The translations under genes were made by a program, and so were the position numbers. Of a stretch of 64,000 bases of DNA, positions 1-7,721 are shown piece by piece. Below the pieces are notes generated by a model. That model saw only the letters and a program-made list of their open reading frames with translations. It was not told the DNA's origin and did not search any database. The stretch's first letter is position 1. The number at the start of each line of letters is the position of its first letter. The stretch is from assembly GCF_900142395.1 (NCBI RefSeq), contig NZ_FRAS01000009.1, forward strand, positions 62,001-126,000, read 5' to 3'. Source of the DNA: Hymenobacter psychrotolerans DSM 18569 (GTDB taxonomy: Bacteria; Bacteroidota; Bacteroidia; Cytophagales; Hymenobacteraceae).

Positions 1-437
1 TCGCGCGCCATCGTGGTTTTGAAATCGACGATAGTATAAGGCTGCCCGGGCTTATCCACGATGAGGTCGGCGCGGAGCTTGCAGAGCGTGCCCGTCACGG
101 GCTCGGTGAAGATGCAGCTGGGCTCCGGGATGCCGTCCTGCAGCATCTGGTTGACTTCCGGGTTCAACTGTACGCCTTCCACCATCCACCACACCAGCGT
201 GTCGTTGATGCCCGGCTGGCCGGCTTCGTAGAGCTCGGGCTCCAGCAGCGCCGTGTGGAAGGCCGTGCCCAGCCCCAGCGCCCCGAGGGAGCTGGTGGGC
301 CGGGGCGGGCGACCGTTGAGGGCGTCGCGCAGGCGGGAAAGGTCGGAGTTGGCAATGGCCGGCAGGGCGCGGTAATCGTCGTAGGGCACGCGCAGCAGGT
401 CCGGGCGCGGGGTAGCAGGAATGGCAGAATCAGTCAC
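1..437 (-). CDS. RecE/exonuclease VIII-like PD-(D/E)XK nuclease (3' end cut off by window)
   Basis: Only the N-terminal 145 codons are present; the gene runs off the window start. Translation from GTG at 437 shows a GTAFHTALLEP motif (His61), then ADLIVDK (Asp124) and IVDFKTT (Asp138, Lys140). This H...D...D-x-K order is the catalytic signature of RecB/RecE-like PD-(D/E)XK nucleases, and the start resembles the phage exodeoxyribonuclease VIII / DUF3799 family, which degrades double-stranded DNA to give 3' single strands for annealing. The GTG start is chosen because no upstream ATG lies in this frame and the sequence begins just before the conserved region. No RecT-like or other phage gene is visible, so a prophage origin cannot be judged. 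Family call good, exact role uncertain. Confidence 0.7.
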   Translation of the reverse strand, partial: MTDSAIPATPRPDLLRVPYDDYRALPAIANSDLSRLRDALNGRPPRPTSSLGALGLGTAFHTALLEPELYEAGQPGINDTLVWWMVEGVQLNPEVNQMLQDGIPEPSCIFTEPVTGTLCKLRADLIVDKPGQPYTIVDFKTTMAR

Positions 438-629
438 GTGAAAAGAACAGCCGAGCCCCCGAAAAGGCTCCGGCAACGAGGTGGGTGGAATGGAATAGGG
501 GAAGTATAGGGCTTTTTTGGGGAACGAGCCGGCCCGCGGCAGCAGAACGGCCTCCGCAGTAAGCCGGAGAGGTAGTACCTGCCAGACAGCCACCCGAAGG
601 CCCAAAGACCTTGGGCCGGGCGCGCCGCC

Positions 630-1448
630 TCAACCGTTGTCGGCAAAGCCGGGATAAAGCGTCATGCCGCCATCCACAAATAGCGTGGTGCCCGTCACGT
701 AGTCGGCCTCGTCGGAGGCCAGCCAGACGGCCACTTTGCCGATGTCGGCTGATTCCCCGATGCGGCCGTAGGGAATGAGCGTGAGCAGCTTTTTCTCTTC
801 GGCGGGCGTGTCGCGGGTGTCTTCATTGATGGGCGTGGCAATGGCGCCCGGCCCAATGCTGTTGACGCGGATACGGTGCGGCGCCAGCTCCTGGGCCATG
901 CTTTTCATGAGCTGCATGACGCCGCCTTTGCTGGCTGCGTAGTTGACGTGCCCGGCCCACGGAATCAGCTCGTGCACCGAGCTCATGCAGATTATTTTGC
1001 CCGTAGCAGCTGAAATATCGGGCTGAGGGCCGCGCCGCACAAACTCGCGGGCGGCCTCGCGGGCACAGAGAAACTGGCCGGTCAGGTTCACATCAATCAC
1101 CTTCTGCCACTGCTCCAGCGTCATGTCCAGGAAGCCGGCGTCCTGCTGAATCCCGGAATTGCTGACGAGAATGTGGAGAGTACCCTGCTCTTCGCAAATA
1201 TGCCGGAACATGCGCTGCACATCCTCTTCCTTGCTTACATCGGCCTGCACGGCTACGGCGCGGCCGCCGGCTGCTTCTATTTCCTGCACCACGGCGGCCG
1301 CTTCCTCGGCGCCGCTCGAGTAGTTGACATACACCACGGCACCTTCGGCGGCCATAGCCTTGGCTACGCCGGCCCCGATGCCGGAGCTGCCGCCCGTGAC
1401 CAGGGCAATCTGGTGGCGTAGGCGCTGCCGGGGTCTGGAATCAGTCAT
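630..1448 (-). CDS. gdh: SDR-family glucose 1-dehydrogenase-like oxidoreductase
   Basis: A 272-residue classical short-chain dehydrogenase. The NAD(P) loop is TGGSSGIG (residues 18-25), the structural Asn motif is NSG (97-99, usually NAG), and the catalytic set is Ser156/157, Tyr170 and Lys174 in YAASK. Stretches such as SSVHELIPW, RVNSIGPGAIATPIN and YVTGTTLFVDGGMT closely resemble Bacillus glucose 1-dehydrogenase, which oxidises beta-D-glucose to glucono-lactone with NAD(P)+. Substrate assignment in SDRs from sequence alone is risky, so glucose is a best guess. It is alone on its strand; the nuclease gene starts about 190 bp downstream. A cytoplasmic tetrameric enzyme is expected. Confidence 0.75.
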   Translation of the reverse strand: MTDSRPRQRLRHQIALVTGGSSGIGAGVAKAMAAEGAVVYVNYSSGAEEAAAVVQEIEAAGGRAVAVQADVSKEEDVQRMFRHICEEQGTLHILVSNSGIQQDAGFLDMTLEQWQKVIDVNLTGQFLCAREAAREFVRRGPQPDISAATGKIICMSSVHELIPWAGHVNYAASKGGVMQLMKSMAQELAPHRIRVNSIGPGAIATPINEDTRDTPAEEKKLLTLIPYGRIGESADIGKVAVWLASDEADYVTGTTLFVDGGMTLYPGFADNG

Positions 1449-1687
1449 ATAGCGGAAAATCCTGGTTGGCCTTCTAAAGACTTAAACCAGCGCCGATAGG
1501 TTACAGATGCCTTCCTATATAGTGTGCAACGCATCCAACCTGCCGGAGCGCACCGGAACAAGCCGCCCTGGGAAATGTTAAGACGGGAAAACCAGCAGTG
1601 CGCCATGTTTGCGGCAGTTTTCTCTGGCGAAGTCACCACAAATCGGCGGTTTTCTCTATTTTCCTTTCCTGCTTTAGTCGCTGCCTC

Positions 1688-3196
1688 ATGAAAACCGCCG
1701 ACAACTCCGCCGAGCGCCTCTCCGGACCGCAGCCTGATGCCAGCACCAACCGCCTCTTTCCCGTCTTCCTCAGACTAGAGCAGCTGCATGTGCTGCTGGT
1801 GGGCGGTGGGCGGGCCGCCGGCGAGAAGCTCTCCGCCATCCTACTCAACAGTCCGGCCACGCCCGTGACGGTGGTGGCGCCGTGGCTTTCGCCTGAGTTG
1901 CGGGCCCTGGCCGCGCGCCACCCTCTGGTACAGCTTCGCCAGCAGCCCTTCCAGCCCACCGACCTGGTTGGCCACGACCTCATCATTGCGGCCACCAACG
2001 ACCAGCAGGTGAATCTGGCCGTGAAAGCCGCTGCTACCCGCCAGCGCCTGCTGTGCAACGTAGCCGATATGCCCGATGCCTGCGACTTCTACATGAGCTC
2101 GATTGTGCAGAAAGGCGATTTGAAGATTGCCATCAGTACCAATGGCAAGTCGGCCACCATTGCCCGGCGGCTGCGCGAAATGCTGACCACTACCCTGCCT
2201 CATGAGCTGCACGATATTTTGCAGCGCATGTCCATCATTGGGGAGAAAGTGGGCGGCGACTTCACGCAGAAGGTCCGGTCGCTGAATGCCGTGACGGCCG
2301 AGCTGACCGGCGGGCCGCCCTACGAGTCGCCGGCTGCGGCCCGGTGGCGGCGCCTGGCTACCTGGTCGTTGCTGGCGTTTGGGTTGCTGCTGATCTTCAG
2401 CATCCTCTCCCATTATTTCACCTGGAAGCAGGCCTGGGAGGTAGCCCGCAACGCCGACACGTTCTACATTTTCGTGGGCATCGGCTTCGCGGCGCAGCTC
2501 ATCGACGGGCTGCTGGGCATGGGGTACGGCGTGGTCACGGCCATCAGCCTTATGAGCATGAACATTGCCCCGGCGGCCGTGAGTGCCAGCATTCATACCG
2601 CCGAAATGTTTGCCAGCGGCGCGTCCGGCTACCATCACTACCGCTTCGGCAACGTCAACAAGCGCCTGTTTAAGGCATTGCTGATTCCGGGCGTACTGGG
2701 CGCCATCCTGGGGGCCTATCTGCTGGCCACCTTCGGCGAAACGTATGCCGGGTACGTGAAGCCGCTGCTGGCCGGGTACCTGCTGCTGTTGGGGCTGCGC
2801 ATTATCAGCAAAGCTTTTTCCAAGCCGGGCCCGCGCAAAAAGCACAAATGGCTGGGGTTTCTGGCCGCCGCGGGCGGGTTTCTGGATTCGTTCGGGGGCG
2901 GTGGCTGGGGGCCCCTGGTGAGCAGCACGCTCATTGCCGGGGGCCGCACGCCGCAGTACGTCATTGGCTCGGTGAGCGTCACGGAGTTTTTCGTCACGTT
3001 TGCCAGCGCCGTCACGTTTTTTGCCACGCTGGGCATCTCGCACTGGCAGATAGTGCTGGGCCTGATTGTGGGCGGCGTGGCCGCTGCTCCTCTAGCGGCG
3101 CGTCTGGCCGGCCGCCTGCCCGTACGCTGGATGTTTATAGGCGTGGGGCTGATGGTAATCGTCTGGAGCTTATGGGCGCTGCGAAAGTTTTTCTAA
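1688..3196 (+). CDS. Fusion: precorrin-2 dehydrogenase/sirohydrochlorin ferrochelatase domain + TauE/SafE (TSUP) permease
   Basis: A 502-residue two-part protein. Residues about 25-200 match the CysG N-terminal/Met8 domain: a Rossmann loop VLLVGGGRAAGEK (35-47), NVADMPDACDF with the expected catalytic Asp region, and STNGKSATIARRLRE. This domain oxidises precorrin-2 to sirohydrochlorin and inserts iron to make siroheme, the cofactor of sulfite and nitrite reductases. From about residue 215 the protein becomes hydrophobic with about eight membrane segments and the repeated glycine-rich blocks typical of TauE/SafE anion exporters (LIDGLLGMGYGV; GGFLDSFGGGGWGP). ATG 1688 is preferred over ATG 1598 because the upstream 30 residues are not conserved-looking. 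Joining siroheme synthesis to a sulfur-oxyanion permease suggests a role in assimilatory sulfur metabolism; that link is inferred. Confidence 0.85.
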   Translation: MKTADNSAERLSGPQPDASTNRLFPVFLRLEQLHVLLVGGGRAAGEKLSAILLNSPATPVTVVAPWLSPELRALAARHPLVQLRQQPFQPTDLVGHDLIIAATNDQQVNLAVKAAATRQRLLCNVADMPDACDFYMSSIVQKGDLKIAISTNGKSATIARRLREMLTTTLPHELHDILQRMSIIGEKVGGDFTQKVRSLNAVTAELTGGPPYESPAAARWRRLATWSLLAFGLLLIFSILSHYFTWKQAWEVARNADTFYIFVGIGFAAQLIDGLLGMGYGVVTAISLMSMNIAPAAVSASIHTAEMFASGASGYHHYRFGNVNKRLFKALLIPGVLGAILGAYLLATFGETYAGYVKPLLAGYLLLLGLRIISKAFSKPGPRKKHKWLGFLAAAGGFLDSFGGGGWGPLVSSTLIAGGRTPQYVIGSVSVTEFFVTFASAVTFFATLGISHWQIVLGLIVGGVAAAPLAARLAGRLPVRWMFIGVGLMVIVWSLWALRKFF

Positions 3197-3214
3197 AGCA
3201 CCCGACCTGTCATG

Positions 3215-3253
3215 AAAAAAGCCGCCAACTCCCGGAAGAGTTGGCGGCTTTTT
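3215..3253. terminator. Bidirectional rho-independent terminator
   Basis: A perfect 16-bp-class stem (AAAAAGCCGCCAACTC paired with its complement) with a short loop and A/T runs on both sides. It lies between the end of the CysG-TauE fusion on the + strand and the 3' end of tRNA-Lys on the - strand, so it can serve both. Confidence 0.85.
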
Positions 3254-3261
3254 CGCTTGTG

Positions 3262-3334
3262 TGATCCCGCTGGGATTCGAACCCAGGACCCATACATTAA
3301 AAGTGTATTGCTCTACCAGCTGAGCTACAGAATC
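3262..3334 (-). tRNA. tRNA-Lys (anticodon UUU)
   Basis: A 73-nt cloverleaf reads on the minus strand: acceptor GATTCTG / CGGGATC (two or three G-U pairs), D arm GCTC/GAGC, anticodon arm ATACA-CTTTTAA-TGTAT with anticodon TTT, and T arm CTGGG-TTCGAAT-CCCAG, discriminator A. CCA is not encoded. The three-prime end faces the terminator at 3215-3253. Confidence 0.95.
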
Positions 3335-3378
3335 AATTACCTTGCAGCCGAAACGCGTCTGATTGGCTGATTGTGGCA

Positions 3379-3410
3379 CAAAAGTAGCGGGCTGCGTTCT
3401 ACGCTCCAAA
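3379..3410 (-). promoter_or_regulatory. Bacteroidota-type promoter of tRNA-Lys
   Basis: On the minus strand TTTG (3407-3410) is followed by 20 nt and TACTTTTG (3379-3386), matching the Bacteroidota -33 TTTG / -7 TAnnTTTG consensus. It sits 45 nt upstream of the tRNA and overlaps the upstream edge of the divergent TPR gene. Confidence 0.75.
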
Positions 3411-3414
3411 CGTT

Positions 3415-4131
3415 TTGCGGAAAAAACTCCCTCTTTTTTTTCTTTTCTGGGCGCTGGTTTCTCAACTAGCTACGGCCCAAAAAGTTATTCCCGAGCTGAT
3501 TCGGGCTGACTCTGCTTTCGTGACCGGCGCTTATATGCCCGCCTACCAGCTCTACCGCCGCATTCTGCACCAGCAGCAGCAGGTTTCGCCGCAGATGCTG
3601 CTGCGCATGGCGTATGTGCAGGAAGGCCTGGGCCACTATCCGGCCGCCCTGTATTACCTGAGCATGGCGCAGGCCCGGCAGCCACGCCTCTCTACCTGGC
3701 GCAAAATGGCCGCTCTTGCCCGCGACAACCGCCTGACCGGCTACCCCGAAAACTGGCGCCAGGACCTGCAGCTTACTTTTCGGCGCTACTATTATCCTGG
3801 GCTGCAGAGCCTGCTGATCGGGGCTGTGGTGGGTGGCACGCTGCTGCTGGTTCGCCGCCGCACCCTCTCCCGCGGCTGGTGGACCGCCTACGGGGCCTAT
3901 CTGCTTCTCACGGGAGCCTACCTGAACCTGCTCGGCATGGAGAAGGAAGCTCTGGTGGCCCGCCCGCGAGCTGCCCTTATGAGCGGCCCCAGTGCGGGTG
4001 CTACCTGGCTCACCACCGCTGCTGCCGGCGACCGGCTGGTAGTAGAGGGCAGGCAGGATACCTGGTACCGCGTACACTGGCAGGGCCAGGATGCGTACAT
4101 CCGCACGCAGGACCTGCTGCTGGTGCAGTGA
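3415..4131 (+). CDS. Exported TPR / membrane / SH3-like protein (BatE-type)
   Basis: 238 residues starting with TTG (MRKKLPLFF...). A signal peptide (residues 1-21, ending ATA-Q) is followed by TPR-like helices (about 25-110), two membrane segments (about 130-150 and 155-172) and a C-terminal SH3-like segment (about 180-238; GDRLVVEGRQDTWYRVHWQG). This order is that of BatE-like proteins of the Bacteroidota, thought to act in aerotolerance or envelope stress, but no other bat genes are near. Function is therefore inferred only from architecture. The TTG start leaves almost no leader after the tRNA promoter region; no downstream ATG would keep the signal peptide. Confidence 0.75.
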   Translation: MRKKLPLFFLFWALVSQLATAQKVIPELIRADSAFVTGAYMPAYQLYRRILHQQQQVSPQMLLRMAYVQEGLGHYPAALYYLSMAQARQPRLSTWRKMAALARDNRLTGYPENWRQDLQLTFRRYYYPGLQSLLIGAVVGGTLLLVRRRTLSRGWWTAYGAYLLLTGAYLNLLGMEKEALVARPRAALMSGPSAGATWLTTAAAGDRLVVEGRQDTWYRVHWQGQDAYIRTQDLLLVQ

Positions 4132-4149
4132 TTGGGTAATGAGGTGATG

Positions 4150-4359
4150 GAGTGATGAGGTGAATCGTGATGGGGTGAAAGCAGCACGTCATTCCAAGTG
4201 AAGGCGCAGCCGCAGCCGGGGAATCTCGCGGGCTGAGGTTGTGGTGCTATTGTTTACTACACTAGCAAGATTCCTCGGCTTCGCTCGGAATGACGGTCTT
4301 GTTACCTATTGCCTGTCACCATTTACCACATCACCCCATCACCATTCACTTCATCACTC
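4150..4359. repeat. Nested inverted-repeat intergenic element
   Basis: Outer arms 4150-4178 and 4331-4359 are 29-bp inverted copies (27/29 matching) built of TGATG/GTGA-like words. Inside them, 4187-4295 is a second, imperfect palindrome beginning CGTCATTCC and ending GGAATGACG. The right outer arm touches the stop codon of the convergent SDR gene. It is intergenic and probably folds into a long hairpin in either transcript. Confidence 0.7.
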
Positions 4360-5164
4360 ACACCTCGAAGTCCTTTTCCTCTTTGCGGAAGTGACGGAGC
4401 ACCAGCTTGTCGGTGAGGGACGGCAGCCACTTGTTGAGGAATACCGTGAGTTTGCCCTGCCCGGTGAGCACCAGGTCGCGGCGGCGCTGGCGCACGGCCT
4501 CCAGAATGTACCCGGCCACTTCCTCGCTGCTCATCATCTTCTGTTCGTCGCGCGGCGACTCACCCTGGGCGGAGCCATCGGCGGCCAGCGCTACCTGCCG
4601 GATGTTGGAAGCTGTGAAACCGGGGCAGGCGAGCAGCACATGTACGCCCTGCGGCAGTAGCTCAGTGCGCAGCGCTTCCAAAAAGCCGTGCATGGCAAAC
4701 TTGGAAGCCGAGTAGCCGGTGCGGCCCGGCAGCCCCCGGTACCCGGCTATACTGCTGATACCCACCACTGAGCCCTTGCTGGCCAGCAGGTGTGGCAGCG
4801 CAAACTTGGTGGTATACACCGTGCCGAAAAAGTTGGTTTGCATCAGGCGCTCAATCACACTCAGGTCCACGTCCTGAAACCGGGCGCGCATGCTGATGCC
4901 GGCATTGTTGAGCAGCACATCCAGCCGGCCGAAAGTGGCAATGGTTTCCTGCACGGCCCGCTCCGAGTCGGCGGCTACGCCTACATCGGCGCGCACGGTG
5001 TGATGGCGGATGCCGAGGTCCGCTAGGTGGCGGGCGGTTTCCTGCAGGCGCTTCTCGTCGCGGCCCGTGACAACGATATGGGCCCCTGCCTGCCCGAAAG
5101 CCACGGCACAGGCCCGCCCGATGCCGGAGGTGCCGCCCGTAATTAGTACTACTTTATTTTTCAT
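4358..5164 (-). CDS. SDR-family oxidoreductase
   Basis: 268 residues. TGGTSGIG (9-16) binds NAD(P); NNAG (86-89); Ser138, Tyr151 and Lys155 (YSASK) form the active site. Residue Arg35 in TGRD after the second strand suggests NADP preference. The C-terminal extension (KLTVFLNKWLPSLTDKLVLRHFRKEEKD) resembles membrane-associated DHRS7-like reductases, which act on lipid or steroid-like carbonyls, but the substrate cannot be read from the sequence. It is a single gene, convergent with the TPR/SH3 gene. Confidence 0.85.
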   Translation of the reverse strand: MKNKVVLITGGTSGIGRACAVAFGQAGAHIVVTGRDEKRLQETARHLADLGIRHHTVRADVGVAADSERAVQETIATFGRLDVLLNNAGISMRARFQDVDLSVIERLMQTNFFGTVYTTKFALPHLLASKGSVVGISSIAGYRGLPGRTGYSASKFAMHGFLEALRTELLPQGVHVLLACPGFTASNIRQVALAADGSAQGESPRDEQKMMSSEEVAGYILEAVRQRRRDLVLTGQGKLTVFLNKWLPSLTDKLVLRHFRKEEKDFEV

Positions 5165-5378
5165 CTGAAATAACTGATTGCGCTACGCCCTGACGGGCCG
5201 CCCACAAAATTATCTATTTAGCGTCAGGACACCGGTATAAAACCGCAGGGCACAGATTATTTGCGGACATTAATTAATCTTCTCATATATTGGATTGTCG
5301 GTGCTAAAAATTGCATTCTGACCCCGTTTCGTCGCTACCTTCGCTTTTCTCACACCGCGCACCTTCTTGCTCTCGTCT

Positions 5379-7610
5379 ATGACCCCAACTTTACGTATTC
5401 GGCGCAGTGCGCCTTTTTTTCGGGCTTGCTTTCTGCTGCTGCTTGTGCTGCTCGCGCCGGCAGTGTGGGCGCAGTGCCCTTCCGCGGTCAGCACCTGCAC
5501 GCCGGGTTCAGCCCCTTCATCAAGCTTTGCCTTCGGAATGGGCATTCTGAACGTCACGCTGGGCTCCATCAACAACACCACCGCCGGAGTGCAGGAAGGT
5601 TTCCGCGACTACGCCTGTACCCTCGGAACTACCCTTACGGTGGGGCAGAGCTACTCTATCAGCATCCGGACCAATGCCAACGCCAATGAGAATGTGCGGG
5701 TGTACCTCGACCTGAACAACGATGGCACGCTGAACCCAACAACTGAGCTGATTTTCAGCTCTAACGCGGCACGCACGCACACCGGCACCATCTCCCTTCC
5801 AACGGGCACCGTGCTCAATACGGCCCTGCGCCTGCGCGTAGCTGCCGACTACGTGAATGCCCCGTTCCCGACGCCCTGCTCCACGCCGCAGTATTCGCAG
5901 ACCGAGGACTATGCCGTGACGGTGCAGGCCAACGCAGCAGCTCCCGTAGCCGACTTCGGCGCCGACGCCACCCAGACCTGCTCGGGCTGCGTGCAGTTCA
6001 CCGATTTGACGCAGAACGCCCCTACCGGCTGGCTTTGGAACTTCGGCGACAACACGACCAGCACCCAACAGAACCCGCGCCACTGCTACACCACGCCCGG
6101 CACCTACACCGTTACGCTCACGGCCACCAACCCGGCCGGCACCAACGCACGGACGCGCACGGACTACATCGTATATGACAATGCCGTGCCGGTGGCCGCT
6201 ACCTGCTCGCCGGCCACCACGGCCTTCTGCTGCGGCTACGGCATCACGCAGTTTACGCTGGGTACGCTCACCAGCTCGTCGCAAAACGGCCAGGCCGGCT
6301 ACGAAGACTTCACCTGTGGCCGCCGCGTGCAGCTCACCGAAGGCAACTCCTATGCTCTGAGCCTCACCACGGGCACCAACCCCCAGGACACGCGTATCTG
6401 GCTGGACCTGAACAACGACGGCGCCTTCACCGGCAACGAGCTGCTGTTTACGGCCCTGAACCGCGTGAACCCAACGGGCAGCGTCCTGATTCCGGGCGCG
6501 GCGGTGAAAAACGTGCCGCTGCGCCTGCGGGTACTGTCGGACTTTGTGGGCGGGGCCGCGGGGCCTTGTGCGGCGCCGCAGCTGGGCCAGGTGGAAGACT
6601 ACACCGTGACGGTGCGGGCCAATATCAACCCGCCGGTTTCGGCCTTTGCCTCTAACTATGTGCTGGGCGCCTGCCAGAACCCGGTGCAGTTCACCGACCA
6701 AAGCCAGAACGCCCCCACCAGCTGGTTCTGGGAGTTTGGCGATGGGGCCACCAGCACGCTGCAGAACCCTTCGCATCAGTACACGGCCGGCGGCGCCTTC
6801 AGCGTCACGCTCACGACCACCAACACCTTCGGCACCAACACGCTCACCAAAACCAACTCCGTGGTGCTGATGCAGCCCTGCGTACAGTACTGCACCGCTA
6901 CGGGCACTACGCCCAATATCTGGCTGACCAACGTGGCCGTGCGCCGCAGTGCCACGCAGGATTTTGCCAACCCTTCGGCGGCCAGTGCCGGCGGCTACGG
7001 CAACTACGTGGACAAGGTGATTACGATGTACCAGGGGGCCAATACCTCGCTGGATATGACCGTGAATGGCAACCTGCAGCACGTGCTGTGGGCCTGGGTC
7101 GACTGGAACCGCAACGGCACGTTTGAAACCTCCGAGCAGATTTCCAGCAGTGTCACGGCATCTCCTGTTTTCACGGCCGGCTTCACGGTGCCTTCTACGC
7201 CCGGCTCAGTGGGCTTTACGCGCATGCGGGTGATGGTGCGCCTGAGTAATCTGCCCACGCCCAATCCCTGCCAGATCAACCAGAACAACTCCGAAACGGA
7301 GGACTACTCGGTGCTGGTGACCCAGGTACAGTCGACGGCAGAAGCCCGCACGCTGCCGTCGCTGAGCATCTTCCCCAACCCCACCACTGATGGCCGTCTG
7401 CACCTGCGCCTGCCCGACCCGGCCGCAGCCGGCGCTTACGCCATAACGGTGCACAACGTGCTGGGCGCCACGGTGCTTACCAGCAACGTGCGCCTGAGCC
7501 CGGCCCAGGACGCCGAGTTGGACCTGTCGGCGCTGCCGCGGGGCCTGTATGTGGTGCGCCTGCAGGATGCGCAGGGCCAGACTGCCGTGCGCCGCGTGCA
7601 GCGCGACTAG
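5379..7610 (+). CDS. Secreted GEVED/PKD multidomain protein with type A T9SS sorting domain
   Basis: About 743 residues from ATG 5379 (a TTG 12 nt upstream is in frame but lacks support). Signal peptide about 11-32 ending VWAQ. Then alternating modules: GEVED domains (each ending TEDYAVTV-like: about 50-185, 290-405 and 520-650) separated by PKD domains (WNFGDNTTST and WEFGDGATST cores). The C-terminus (LSIFPNPTTDGRLHLRLPD to the end) is a type A T9SS sorting domain, so the protein should cross the outer membrane by T9SS and be attached or released by PorU. A TACCTTCG box at 5336-5343 is a near-consensus promoter about 35 nt upstream. An adhesin-like role is inferred; no enzyme domain is seen. 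Confidence 0.88.
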   Translation: MTPTLRIRRSAPFFRACFLLLLVLLAPAVWAQCPSAVSTCTPGSAPSSSFAFGMGILNVTLGSINNTTAGVQEGFRDYACTLGTTLTVGQSYSISIRTNANANENVRVYLDLNNDGTLNPTTELIFSSNAARTHTGTISLPTGTVLNTALRLRVAADYVNAPFPTPCSTPQYSQTEDYAVTVQANAAAPVADFGADATQTCSGCVQFTDLTQNAPTGWLWNFGDNTTSTQQNPRHCYTTPGTYTVTLTATNPAGTNARTRTDYIVYDNAVPVAATCSPATTAFCCGYGITQFTLGTLTSSSQNGQAGYEDFTCGRRVQLTEGNSYALSLTTGTNPQDTRIWLDLNNDGAFTGNELLFTALNRVNPTGSVLIPGAAVKNVPLRLRVLSDFVGGAAGPCAAPQLGQVEDYTVTVRANINPPVSAFASNYVLGACQNPVQFTDQSQNAPTSWFWEFGDGATSTLQNPSHQYTAGGAFSVTLTTTNTFGTNTLTKTNSVVLMQPCVQYCTATGTTPNIWLTNVAVRRSATQDFANPSAASAGGYGNYVDKVITMYQGANTSLDMTVNGNLQHVLWAWVDWNRNGTFETSEQISSSVTASPVFTAGFTVPSTPGSVGFTRMRVMVRLSNLPTPNPCQINQNNSETEDYSVLVTQVQSTAEARTLPSLSIFPNPTTDGRLHLRLPDPAAAGAYAITVHNVLGATVLTSNVRLSPAQDAELDLSALPRGLYVVRLQDAQGQTAVRRVQRD

Positions 7611-7623
7611 CTTCTGCTGAAGA

Positions 7624-7653
7624 AGCCGTGGGCGGCTAATGCGTCCCACGGCT
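7624..7653 (+). terminator. Possible terminator hairpin
   Basis: AGCCGTGGG pairs with CCCACGGCT across a 12-nt loop, and a T-run follows after about 6 nt. The gap before the T-run makes it weaker than other terminators here. Confidence 0.5.
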
Positions 7654-7721
7654 ACTCCGTTTTTTCGTTGCCCTAGCCGGGTTTCCCTGGCTCCTCCTCT
7701 CTCCTTTCCTACTTCTTTTTT

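Noticed and set aside
599..617. GGCCCAA / TTGGGCC hairpin as a terminator of the gdh-like gene.
   Set aside because: Stem is only 7 bp and no T-run follows on either strand.
1..1448. A prophage starting at the window edge because of the RecE-like nuclease.
   Set aside because: No integrase, structural or replication phage gene is visible and codon use is normal; the available part is too short to decide.
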